15,961 bases of DNA from an uncultured Lachnospiraceae bacterium. Its GTDB lineage: Bacteria; Bacillota; Clostridia; Lachnospirales; Lachnospiraceae. A program made the translations under genes and the position numbers. Every line of letters begins with the position of its first letter. The stretch's first letter is position 1. This document shows, piece after piece, positions 1-5,740 of the stretch. Below the pieces are notes generated by a model. It did no database searches. It saw nothing but the letters and a program-made list of their open reading frames with translations, and was not told the origin of the DNA. The stretch covers positions 1-15,961 of the forward strand of contig UQVK01000091.1 of NCBI GenBank assembly GCA_900544445.1, written 5' to 3'.

Positions 1-1675
1 CCCGACCCCGCATCTGATTGCCCAGCACGTAAGAACCCACAAAGCTGGCAAGGATCAGGGAATTGACGCAGGGCGCGTCCCACCCTTCTCCAAGCAGGGA
101 TTTGGTTCCCACCAGAACCTGAATCCATCCCGCCTCAAACAGCGTGGTCATCACCTGCGTATACAGGGAAAGCTTACCTGCGGCTTCCACCTCCAGATAG
201 CCCAGATCTCTCCCCTCCCGGTCCGTAAACGGCCTGCAGGAAGAAAGCAGCTTTTCTGCGGGAGCTCCGCTCTCCTGCACAAAAGCGTCCAGGGCCTCGC
301 GGGGGATCACGATCAGGCTTCCGCACAGGACGCCGAGCTTCCAGTCCCTTTCCTCCCTCCGCAGAAGTTCAAAGACGGGAAGCACGCCGATGGAACGGAT
401 TTCCTTTTCCCCATCTCCCACCGCACTTTTGTATTCTCCCCGGATGTAGTCCGTCAGAATCAGAAGGCGCAGCCTGTCCTTCAGGGACTGATATTCCAGC
501 CCGGCAATCTGCCGGATGCTGTCCAGCTTCCCTCTGCTGTTGATGAGCATCTTTTCAATTTTGTCATTGATCAGAAAACCCACTCTCTTCTTTTCAATCA
601 GCCCGGCAGCCTTCAGCCTTCTGATCAGCTCTTCCCGGTAACCTGCCGGACAGGAAAAGCTTTCCACATCGTCAAAGAGCAGCCCCTGCAGAAGCTTCTC
701 CAACCAGGCCTCCGACATTTCCGGCAGCCGCTTTACCGTGAGCACCTCCAGCCATTTTTCATGGAAAGGGATTCCCGCCGCCTGACAGTAAATCAGCAGG
801 GCGGACAGGTAGCCGGGATTCTCCAGCATGCGGTCGAAGTTGCCCTCATAGTCCATGAGTCCCCTATGCGAGGCCACGGCAGCCTTCAACGCATCCTCCG
901 CCATGAGGTGTTCAAACATGGCGGCTGCTTCCCCGCGAAACAGTCGGATTTTCTTCTCCTCTTCCCTGTCAGGGTAGTTAAACCATACGTAATCCTGATG
1001 GGGACAGAGGCTGCCTTCCTTTACCAGCTCAGGAATCGTGATCTCCGCATCGATCTGCCCGCACATATTGATATAGCGCTCCCACTGGGCAGGCGTGGAA
1101 TCATAGGGCGGCGTGGCGGTCAGCGCGATCACCACCGCGCCCTCCATCTGCGCCATGAAAGCCTCCAGAGCCTTCCACCATTCATTTTTCAGATGGTGGC
1201 ATTCATCCAGACAGATGGTGCCGATACCCGCCTCCTTCACCTTCTCCACGAAAGAGAAGTCCCGGAAATCCATCTGTTCCCTGTAAGCCCCGTCTCCGTC
1301 CTCCTCTGTCTCTTCCTTTCTGTTCATCGCACAGAAAAGCGTCTGATAGGTCAGAGAGGTCACCAGGCCCGGCCTGTGAATATCGTTGGACAGGCAGTCC
1401 GCCTCCGATGAAGGATTCACCAGAAAGGAGCCTTCTATCCGTTCCAGCCACTGCTGTCGGATGACAATTCTGGGTGACAGAATCAGGCAGGGCTTTCCCG
1501 CCCGGCGGATCAGCTCGATGCCCAGGGTGGTTTTCCCCGCGCCGGGCGCCGCCACGACGTGCACCTTTCCATCTTTCAGATAGGCTTCCGCCTCATCCAG
1601 CACCCTTTTCTGATAGCTTCTCCAGTTTCCCTGGAATTTCAGAATCCCGTCAAATACGTTTCCCGTTGCTTCCAT
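1..1675 (-). CDS. Superfamily 2 DEAD/DEAH-type helicase (partial; 3' end beyond left edge)
   Basis: An open minus-strand frame from ATG at 1675 runs 558 codons to the window edge without a stop. Visible helicase motifs in order: Walker A APGAGKTT (about residues 43-50), a DECH box (157-160, motif II), TATP (186-189, motif III), GEGWDAP (529-535, motif V) and the beginning of motif VI, QMRGR, at the edge. About 300 residues separate the two RecA-like cores, more than in a minimal helicase, so an inserted domain is likely; I do not recognise it. The start is supported by GGGGGAGGAG just upstream of ATG. It overlaps the end of the upstream hydrolase gene by 26 bp, suggesting shared transcription and coupled translation. 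Family knowledge indicates ATP-dependent nucleic-acid translocation; the specific substrate (DNA repair, restriction, RNA) cannot be told. The C-terminal part is outside the window. Confidence 0.9.
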   Translation of the reverse strand, partial: MEATGNVFDGILKFQGNWRSYQKRVLDEAEAYLKDGKVHVVAAPGAGKTTLGIELIRRAGKPCLILSPRIVIRQQWLERIEGSFLVNPSSEADCLSNDIHRPGLVTSLTYQTLFCAMNRKEETEEDGDGAYREQMDFRDFSFVEKVKEAGIGTICLDECHHLKNEWWKALEAFMAQMEGAVVIALTATPPYDSTPAQWERYINMCGQIDAEITIPELVKEGSLCPHQDYVWFNYPDREEEKKIRLFRGEAAAMFEHLMAEDALKAAVASHRGLMDYEGNFDRMLENPGYLSALLIYCQAAGIPFHEKWLEVLTVKRLPEMSEAWLEKLLQGLLFDDVESFSCPAGYREELIRRLKAAGLIEKKRVGFLINDKIEKMLINSRGKLDSIRQIAGLEYQSLKDRLRLLILTDYIRGEYKSAVGDGEKEIRSIGVLPVFELLRREERDWKLGVLCGSLIVIPREALDAFVQESGAPAEKLLSSCRPFTDREGRDLGYLEVEAAGKLSLYTQVMTTLFEAGWIQVLVGTKSLLGEGWDAPCVNSLILASFVGSYVLGNQMRGR

Positions 1676-2507
1676 TGTCTCCTCCCCCCAGAGCCACCTG
1701 CCCAATCAGGTGTTCTATGTACGCGTTCACCGTCTCAGGCGCATCCGTATTGGAATTGTGCCCTGCATTTTCAATCCACTCGATGGGAATTCCCGTCCTC
1801 CTGTGCCATGCTTTATTATACCGGATGCAGGAACCCGCGTGATCTTTCCTGCCGCAGATAAGCAGGGCAGGACATTTTATTTCATAGTTCAGATCCGCTT
1901 CCATTGCCTCTGCCAGCATCCGAAATCCATGCCCGCTCAGAGCGGCGTAGCGCTTTTGATCTCCCTCATAAACCAGCATCATGTCCCGCATGAGCTTTCT
2001 TCCGTATTCCGTAACCGCGACGCCGTTTGTTCCTGATTTCAGCAGAAGGCGCCACGGATAATGCCGGTATACCGGCTCCATTCTTTTTAAAAGCCAGATC
2101 TCCGCTCCCGTAACATAACTTCGCTGCAGGGGCGCAGAATCTATGGCGATAAATCCTGCCAGTTTCTCCGGATAAAGCTCCGCATATGCCTGGCCGACAT
2201 ACCCTCCCATTGACTGCCCTACGATAACCGGCCTGTCGATGCCTTCCTTTTTAAAAATTTCTTCCAGCCATCCGGCTTTATCCATGAGGCTGAAATTCAG
2301 TTCAAACGGCCATGACGATGCTTGCCCCGGCGCATCCCATACAAAAACATTATATCTGCCTTCAAAATATGTGATCTGCCGGTCGAACAGCCGGTGGTCA
2401 GCCGTGAGCCCCGGAAGAAAAATCAGGGAAATATCCTGCCTGTTCATTCGATCGGATATCCAATAGTGGATTGCTCCGCGATCTGTATTATGTATTTTTT
2501 CAATCAT
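1650..2507 (-). CDS. Alpha/beta hydrolase fold protein
   Basis: A 285-residue protein with the complete catalytic triad of the alpha/beta hydrolase fold: nucleophile elbow GQSMGG (Ser99), acid in CGRKDH (Asp222) and ENAGHN (His250). The LPGLTADH segment near residues 31-38 is the usual oxyanion-loop region. I chose ATG at 2507 because GGGAGAGG lies a few bases upstream; an in-frame ATG at 2522 exists but has no ribosome site. The fold covers esterases, lipases, peptidases and C-C hydrolases, so the substrate is not predictable here. No signal peptide or membrane segment is seen, so it is probably cytoplasmic. It has its own good promoter (2575-2603), and its last codons overlap the start of the helicase. 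The Gly/Asn-rich tail (GGGDNGSNGK) lies beyond the conserved fold and is where the overlap occurs. Confidence 0.9.
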   Translation of the reverse strand: MIEKIHNTDRGAIHYWISDRMNRQDISLIFLPGLTADHRLFDRQITYFEGRYNVFVWDAPGQASSWPFELNFSLMDKAGWLEEIFKKEGIDRPVIVGQSMGGYVGQAYAELYPEKLAGFIAIDSAPLQRSYVTGAEIWLLKRMEPVYRHYPWRLLLKSGTNGVAVTEYGRKLMRDMMLVYEGDQKRYAALSGHGFRMLAEAMEADLNYEIKCPALLICGRKDHAGSCIRYNKAWHRRTGIPIEWIENAGHNSNTDAPETVNAYIEHLIGQVALGGGDNGSNGKRI

Positions 2508-2574
2508 ACCCCTCTCCCACATCCTGTACCGGGCTACAGAAATAGCAAAGCTTCCGGTGTTATTCCATGTCAGA

Positions 2575-2603
2575 AGTATATCCCAAACCGGACAGTTTGT
2601 AAA
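2575..2603 (-). promoter_or_regulatory. Sigma-A-type promoter of the hydrolase-helicase pair
   Basis: On the minus strand TTTACA (2598-2603) and TATACT (2575-2580) are separated by exactly 17 bp, five of six matches at each box. Transcription would begin near 2568 and give a leader of about 60 nt before the hydrolase ATG at 2507. It lies directly downstream of the min operon terminator, so the two transcription units are separate. Confidence 0.7.
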
Positions 2604-2632
2604 ACGCTATCGGGGTCATGACATGCCCGGTC

Positions 2633-2670
2633 AAAAAACCGGATGCCCGCTGAATAAGCGGAACATCCGG
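2633..2670 (-). terminator. Intrinsic terminator after minE
   Basis: A hairpin with outer stem CCGGATG/CATCCGG and inner stem CCGC/GCGG around a TTATTCA loop (2639-2670) is followed on the minus strand by six T (2633-2638). It starts 15 bp after the minE stop and therefore closes the minCDE transcript. Confidence 0.88.
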
Positions 2671-2685
2671 CTTTACGCAAAATCC

Positions 2686-2985
2686 TTATCCTTTTTTCCT
2701 GCGGTTCTTCCCCGCGTTATGCTTCACCTCACGGATCGGGATGTTGGCAAACAGCACCGGCCCGGTGGAAGCGCCGTCCGCTTCCGCATCCGAATCAGAG
2801 ATCTGAATATCCAGCCCCTGCGCATCGATATCCATATATTTGGAAATCACTTCAATGATATCGTTCTTGATCATTTCCATCACTTCCGGTGAACAGTTCA
2901 CACGATCCGACACCAGAAGCAGCTTCAGACGGTCCTTTGCAACCTCACTGGAGCTTTTCCTGTTAAAAAAATCCAGAAGTCCCAT
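2686..2985 (-). CDS. minE: MinE, cell division topological specificity factor
   Basis: A 99-residue protein with the usual MinE layout. The N-terminal amphipathic membrane-binding segment MGLLDFF is followed by the MinD-contacting anti-MinCD region AKDRLKLLLVSDR (about residues 16-28), then the C-terminal dimerisation domain with ISKYMDID and the strand VLFANIPI. By family knowledge MinE stimulates MinD ATPase and drives MinCD off the membrane at midcell, so the Z ring can form there. It is the last gene of minC-minD-minE, 18 bp after minD, and is followed by an intrinsic terminator. The extreme C-terminus is very basic (KNRRKKG). The length is slightly above the enterobacterial protein (88 aa). 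Having MinE rather than relying on DivIVA alone is common in Clostridia. Confidence 0.97.
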   Translation of the reverse strand: MGLLDFFNRKSSSEVAKDRLKLLLVSDRVNCSPEVMEMIKNDIIEVISKYMDIDAQGLDIQISDSDAEADGASTGPVLFANIPIREVKHNAGKNRRKKG

Positions 2986-3003
2986 AACTACCTTTCTCCC
3001 CCT

Positions 3004-3795
3004 TTAGTTCATTCCGAACAGTCCCTTGATTACGCCGAGCATGCCCTTTCTGGCATCCAGATCCATAAAGGGAACTTCTTCTCCGTTGATACGCTGGCAG
3101 ATATTCTTATAAGCTTTTCCGGCCGGGCTGCTGCCGCCCACCAGAGGATCTCCATTGTTCGTGGAGACCACGATCTGCTCGTCATCCGGAATCACACCGA
3201 TCAGCGGAATGGACAGAATATCGCATACATCCTCCACCTTCAGCATATCGCCGCGCTTTACCATATCCATACGGATGCGGTTGATGATGAGGTCGATCCG
3301 CTTCATCTCATTCGCTTCCAGGAGGCCCACAATCCGGTCTGCATCACGGATGGCAGAAACCTCCGGCGTGGTCACCACAAGTGCACGGTCCGCTCCGGCA
3401 ATGGCGTTTTTAAATCCCTGCTCAATTCCCGCCGGGCAGTCCAGAAGAATGTAGTCAAACTCCTGACGAAGCTCGTCCACCAGTTCCTTCATCTGTTCCG
3501 GAGTCACGGAATCCTTGTCTCTCGTCTGCGCGGAAGGAATCAGGCACAGCTCCGGATATTTTTTATGTTTGATCATCGCCTGCTTCAGGCGGCATTTCCC
3601 TTCTACCACGTCCACCAGGTTGTAAACGATCCGGTTTTCCAGTCCCAGCACCACGTCCAGATTCCGCAGTCCGATATCCGTGTCGATCATGACAACCTTC
3701 TTATTCAGCATCGCAAGGCCGCATCCCACGTTCGCTGTCGTGGTGGTTTTTCCAACGCCGCCCTTTCCCGATGTAATTACGATTACTTCACTCAT
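3004..3795 (-). CDS. minD: MinD, septum-site-determining ATPase
   Basis: A 263-residue ParA/MinD-type ATPase. The deviant Walker A motif KGGVGKT is at residues 11-17 with its signature lysine, IDTDIGLRNLD gives the switch I region and DYILLDCPAG the Walker B/switch II region. The C-terminus ends in an amphipathic helix, KGMLGVIKGLFG, which is the membrane-targeting sequence. MinD binds membrane in the ATP form, recruits MinC to block FtsZ near the poles, and is displaced by MinE. The start is set by AGGAGG ten bases upstream. It is preceded by minC after a 95-bp gap, unusually wide within a min operon, in which I found no terminator or clear promoter. Length is normal for the family. Confidence 0.98.
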   Translation of the reverse strand: MSEVIVITSGKGGVGKTTTTANVGCGLAMLNKKVVMIDTDIGLRNLDVVLGLENRIVYNLVDVVEGKCRLKQAMIKHKKYPELCLIPSAQTRDKDSVTPEQMKELVDELRQEFDYILLDCPAGIEQGFKNAIAGADRALVVTTPEVSAIRDADRIVGLLEANEMKRIDLIINRIRMDMVKRGDMLKVEDVCDILSIPLIGVIPDDEQIVVSTNNGDPLVGGSSPAGKAYKNICQRINGEEVPFMDLDARKGMLGVIKGLFGMN

Positions 3796-3890
3796 TTTCC
3801 TGATTCCTCCTGCTGTTCCTTATCTCCGGCAGAGACCTGCTTTGTCTCACTCCGCCGGTCTTTCTTTTGTTTTTCAGATATGAGCCGCGC

Positions 3891-4640
3891 TCAGATCTGA
3901 TCCAGACAGCCCTTCGTCATGGGCTCAATGCAGATATTGCCGCCTCTGACCAGCGCGACCCGCGGAATATCCGTTTCTTCGTTTTTTCCCTTCCGCAGAA
4001 GCCGCTTTTTCTCCTTTTCCCGGTCCGGACTTTTGGCAATATAATCTCCGATCTGAAGCTGAATCGGCTTCATGTCCAGAGCGAAAATAAAACAGTTGCT
4101 GTCTCCGCCCGCTCCGGCCCATGCGTTTCCCCGCAGAGAGCCGAGAATAACGATATTTCCCTGGGAAACAATTCTTGCGCCCGGGTTCACATCCCCAATC
4201 AGAGTCACATTGGATGCGCTCTCCAAAACCTGGCCGGAACGAAGATTTCCCTTATAAAAATCGGATTCCGGCCCGCCTTCGCCCTGCTCCGGAAACTTCT
4301 CCGTTTCCACTGCTTCTCTGCGGGACGCGGTTCCCCTTCCTCCTGCGAGCGCCTGTTCCACACGCTGCCTCATCTGCTCCTCCATCTGCGGATCATGATT
4401 CATGATGCAGACGATCTGCATGGAAGAATTTTCCGTGATGGCGTCAAGAATTTCTCTCTCTTCCTTCTCAGACAGTTCTCTCCCCTCAAAGGAAATCGCC
4501 ACCTTCGAATTTCCAAAAAACTTTTCCGATTCCTTAAACTTCTCTCCCACCTGACTAACCAGCTCCGGAAACGGAATTTTGTCATTCAGAATCAGATTTA
4601 CGCCATATCTGTTGCGCTTAATTAAAATATCGTTTGACAT
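3891..4640 (-). CDS. minC: MinC, septum-site-determining FtsZ inhibitor
   Basis: A 249-residue protein whose second half is the MinC beta-helix domain: NLRSGQVLES, then GDVNPGARIVSQGNIVILG and LRGNAWAGAGGD (about residues 132-180), followed by FALDMKPIQLQIGDYIA. Residues 1-100 form the N-terminal FtsZ-inhibiting domain, linked by a Gly/Glu-rich hinge (about 100-128). MinC depolymerises FtsZ filaments where MinD recruits it, so division is barred away from midcell. The frame is open upstream to 4766, but the true start is ATG at 4640, preceded by GGAGGAGAT; upstream codons cover the promoter and leader. First gene of the min operon. The usual Firmicute neighbours (mreBCD, a penicillin-binding protein, rodA) are absent. 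Confidence 0.95.
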   Translation of the reverse strand: MSNDILIKRNRYGVNLILNDKIPFPELVSQVGEKFKESEKFFGNSKVAISFEGRELSEKEEREILDAITENSSMQIVCIMNHDPQMEEQMRQRVEQALAGGRGTASRREAVETEKFPEQGEGGPESDFYKGNLRSGQVLESASNVTLIGDVNPGARIVSQGNIVILGSLRGNAWAGAGGDSNCFIFALDMKPIQLQIGDYIAKSPDREKEKKRLLRKGKNEETDIPRVALVRGGNICIEPMTKGCLDQI

Positions 4641-4695
4641 ATCTCCTCCAGCTCTATTCTGGCATATCCGCAAAAAAGACATGCCGCTCCAAGCA

Positions 4696-4723
4696 ATTAT
4701 ACCTTTTCTGAGCCAATCTGCAA
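4696..4723 (-). promoter_or_regulatory. Probable promoter of minCDE
   Basis: On the minus strand a perfect TATAAT (4696-4701) is preceded at 16 bp by TTGCAG (4718-4723), which matches only the TTG part of the -35 consensus. Transcription would begin near 4689 and leave a leader of about 50 nt before minC at 4640. The promoter lies between the structured repeat and minC, so minCDE can be transcribed independently of genes upstream of the repeat. Confidence 0.6.
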
Positions 4724-4760
4724 AGACCTTTGTCGAATTTTGTTTCAAAAACCGCCATGC

Positions 4761-4822
4761 GTCCATTTAACCGGGAGTTCTGTCGCAAGCTTGCTTGCAG
4801 AAGAACTCCTGGTTGAATGGAC
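4761..4822 (+). repeat. Long hairpin arm of repeat unit A
   Basis: Bases 4761-4781 pair with 4802-4822 over 21 positions. Nineteen are Watson-Crick pairs; the other two (4768 with 4815, 4773 with 4810) are G-U wobbles if the plus strand is the RNA, but A-C mismatches if the minus strand is. The 20-base loop contains a small hairpin GCAAG-CTTG-CTTGC (4785-4798). Unit B keeps the small hairpin but not the long arm. Confidence 0.8.
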
Positions 4823-4839
4823 ATACGGCGGTCAGCCGC

Positions 4840-4870
4840 AAGCGGGATGCAGCGCAGCGAAATCCCGCTT
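4840..4870. repeat. Hairpin AAGCGGGAT/ATCCCGCTT of unit A
   Basis: A perfect 9-bp stem (4840-4848 with 4862-4870) closes a 13-base loop rich in GC. The equivalent stem in unit B has one base pair exchanged, C4843-G4867 becoming T4959-A4983, with pairing kept. Confidence 0.85.
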
Positions 4871-4955
4871 GGCATGGCGGTTTCCCCGGGCAGAGACTGC
4901 GCAAGCTTGCTTGCAGAGAATGCTCTGTTTGACAGAACATACGGCGATCAGCCGC

Positions 4956-4986
4956 AAGTGGGAGGACGCGCAGCGGCATCCCACTT
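4956..4986. repeat. Hairpin AAGTGGGA/TCCCACTT of unit B
   Basis: A perfect 8-bp stem (4956-4963 with 4979-4986) at the position equivalent to the unit A hairpin, 116 bp away. The loop has diverged (GGACGCGCAGCGGCA) while the stem is preserved through a two-sided change. Confidence 0.85.
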
Positions 4987-5021
4987 GGCATAGCGGTTTC
5001 CCCCAGGCGGGGACTGCCCGC

Positions 5022-5663
5022 CTAAGCGTCCTTCCCCCACTTTCCCGCCAGCCTTTCATAGATCAGCTCCACCTGCTCCGGCTTGAGGTAGCGTCTGTTA
5101 TGGCGCATGATATCCGCCATCAGGCCTGGAAAATCCGTCAGGGTCACCGCCCAGCGGTTCTCTCCCAGGTTTCCCGATGTCAGAAGAATTCCCTTCGGGC
5201 CGAACACCGCGAGGGAATAACAGGGAAGGGCCGGCATGTCCCGGCACTCCCACTGCACAAGATCCAGGCTCCTTTTGTTAATCAGAAAGGGACTGTAAAT
5301 AAAATTGCGGCAGGCAGGAAAACGGCTGCGGAAGGACTGGATCCAGTAACGGCCGGAGGGGTTTCCGGATATGGAGCCGGCCAGATCGGCAGAAGTAACC
5401 GCATAGATACCGGATTCATGGATCAGAAGCAGATCAGCGCCTGCCTGCCCCTCCTGGCCGGACAGCCGGGCCGCGGGCAGCAGACGGCAGTATCCCGCCA
5501 TCTGGAGAATGGCGGAACGGATTCTTTCCGTGCATTTTCCCGGCCCGGTAAAGGTACAGTCATAATAGGAGCTGTGGCTGTATTTCACATCATAGGGATT
5601 ATAGGTGCTTTTCTTCCGGTACAGCCAGATAAAAAGAAATAGCAGAATTACCGCTGTCAGCAT
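5022..5663 (-). CDS. Membrane-anchored NERD-like protein with altered active-site motif
   Basis: A 213-residue protein. Residues 2-15 (LTAVILLFLFIWLY) are a hydrophobic N-terminal anchor followed by RKK, so the rest probably faces the cytoplasm. The body resembles the nuclease-related NERD domain: GADLLLIHESGIYAV (about 75-89) matches the core strand pair, SPFLINK (124-130) the NP..QN helix start, YSLAVFG the next strand, and LKPEQVELIYERL near the C-terminus is typical of NERD proteins. In active members the second strand ends in an E-x-K motif; here the position reads VTSADLAG, so Glu and Lys appear lost while Asp77 remains. The start at 5663 has GAGGAG nine bases upstream. It follows lhr by 77 bp on the same strand and is probably co-transcribed. 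Its function is unknown; it may be a non-catalytic binding protein. Confidence 0.72.
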   Translation of the reverse strand: MLTAVILLFLFIWLYRKKSTYNPYDVKYSHSSYYDCTFTGPGKCTERIRSAILQMAGYCRLLPAARLSGQEGQAGADLLLIHESGIYAVTSADLAGSISGNPSGRYWIQSFRSRFPACRNFIYSPFLINKRSLDLVQWECRDMPALPCYSLAVFGPKGILLTSGNLGENRWAVTLTDFPGLMADIMRHNRRYLKPEQVELIYERLAGKWGKDA

Positions 5664-5702
5664 TTTTCATTTCTCCTCTTTCCACGTCAGTCATGATCTT
5701 CT

Positions 5703-5732
5703 CCGCCTTTGCGCAGCACGTATGAAAGGCGG
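5703..5732 (-). other. Intercistronic hairpin between lhr and the NERD-like gene
   Basis: CCGCCTTT (5703-5710) and AAAGGCGG (5725-5732) form an 8-bp stem with a 14-base loop. No T run follows on the minus strand, so it is not an intrinsic terminator; it could be an RNA processing or stability element between two co-transcribed genes. Confidence 0.5.
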
Positions 5733-5740
5733 GCCCTCTC

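Larger units (their letters stand above)
4749..5022. repeat. Tandem structured repeat: two ~116-bp units forming cloverleaf-like hairpins
   Basis: Unit A begins with GCAAGCTTGCTTGCAG at 4785 and unit B with the same 16 bases at 4901. Shared blocks recur at an offset of 116: ACATACGGCG at 4821 and 4937, TCAGCCGCAAG at 4832 and 4948, GCGGTTTCCCC at 4877 and 4993; a third GACTGC end lies at 5012. The outer arms AAACCGCCATGC (4749-4760) and GCATGGCGGTTT (4872-4883) pair perfectly over 12 bp and enclose three hairpins: a 21-bp arm (4761-4822), CGGC/GCCG (4826-4838) and a 9-bp arm (4840-4870). Unit B repeats the latter two. The array ends in GGCGGG/CCCGCC (5006-5022), touching the stop codon of the upstream gene. 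No protein reading is convincing. It could be a structured RNA, a REP- or MITE-like mobile repeat, or a transcription-processing site. Confidence 0.85.

Noticed and set aside
4641..4766. Longer MinC start at 4766
   Set aside because: This stretch contains the -10 box and the leader; ATG 4640 has an excellent GGAGGAG site and gives the normal MinC N-terminus.
4749..5022. CRISPR array
   Set aside because: There are only two units of about 116 bp, with internal hairpins and no spacers of uniform length; no cas genes are present.
4740..5642. Plus- and minus-strand open frames across the repeat region
   Set aside because: They translate the tandem repeat itself and the antisense of the NERD-like gene; similar peptides simply recur with the repeat units.
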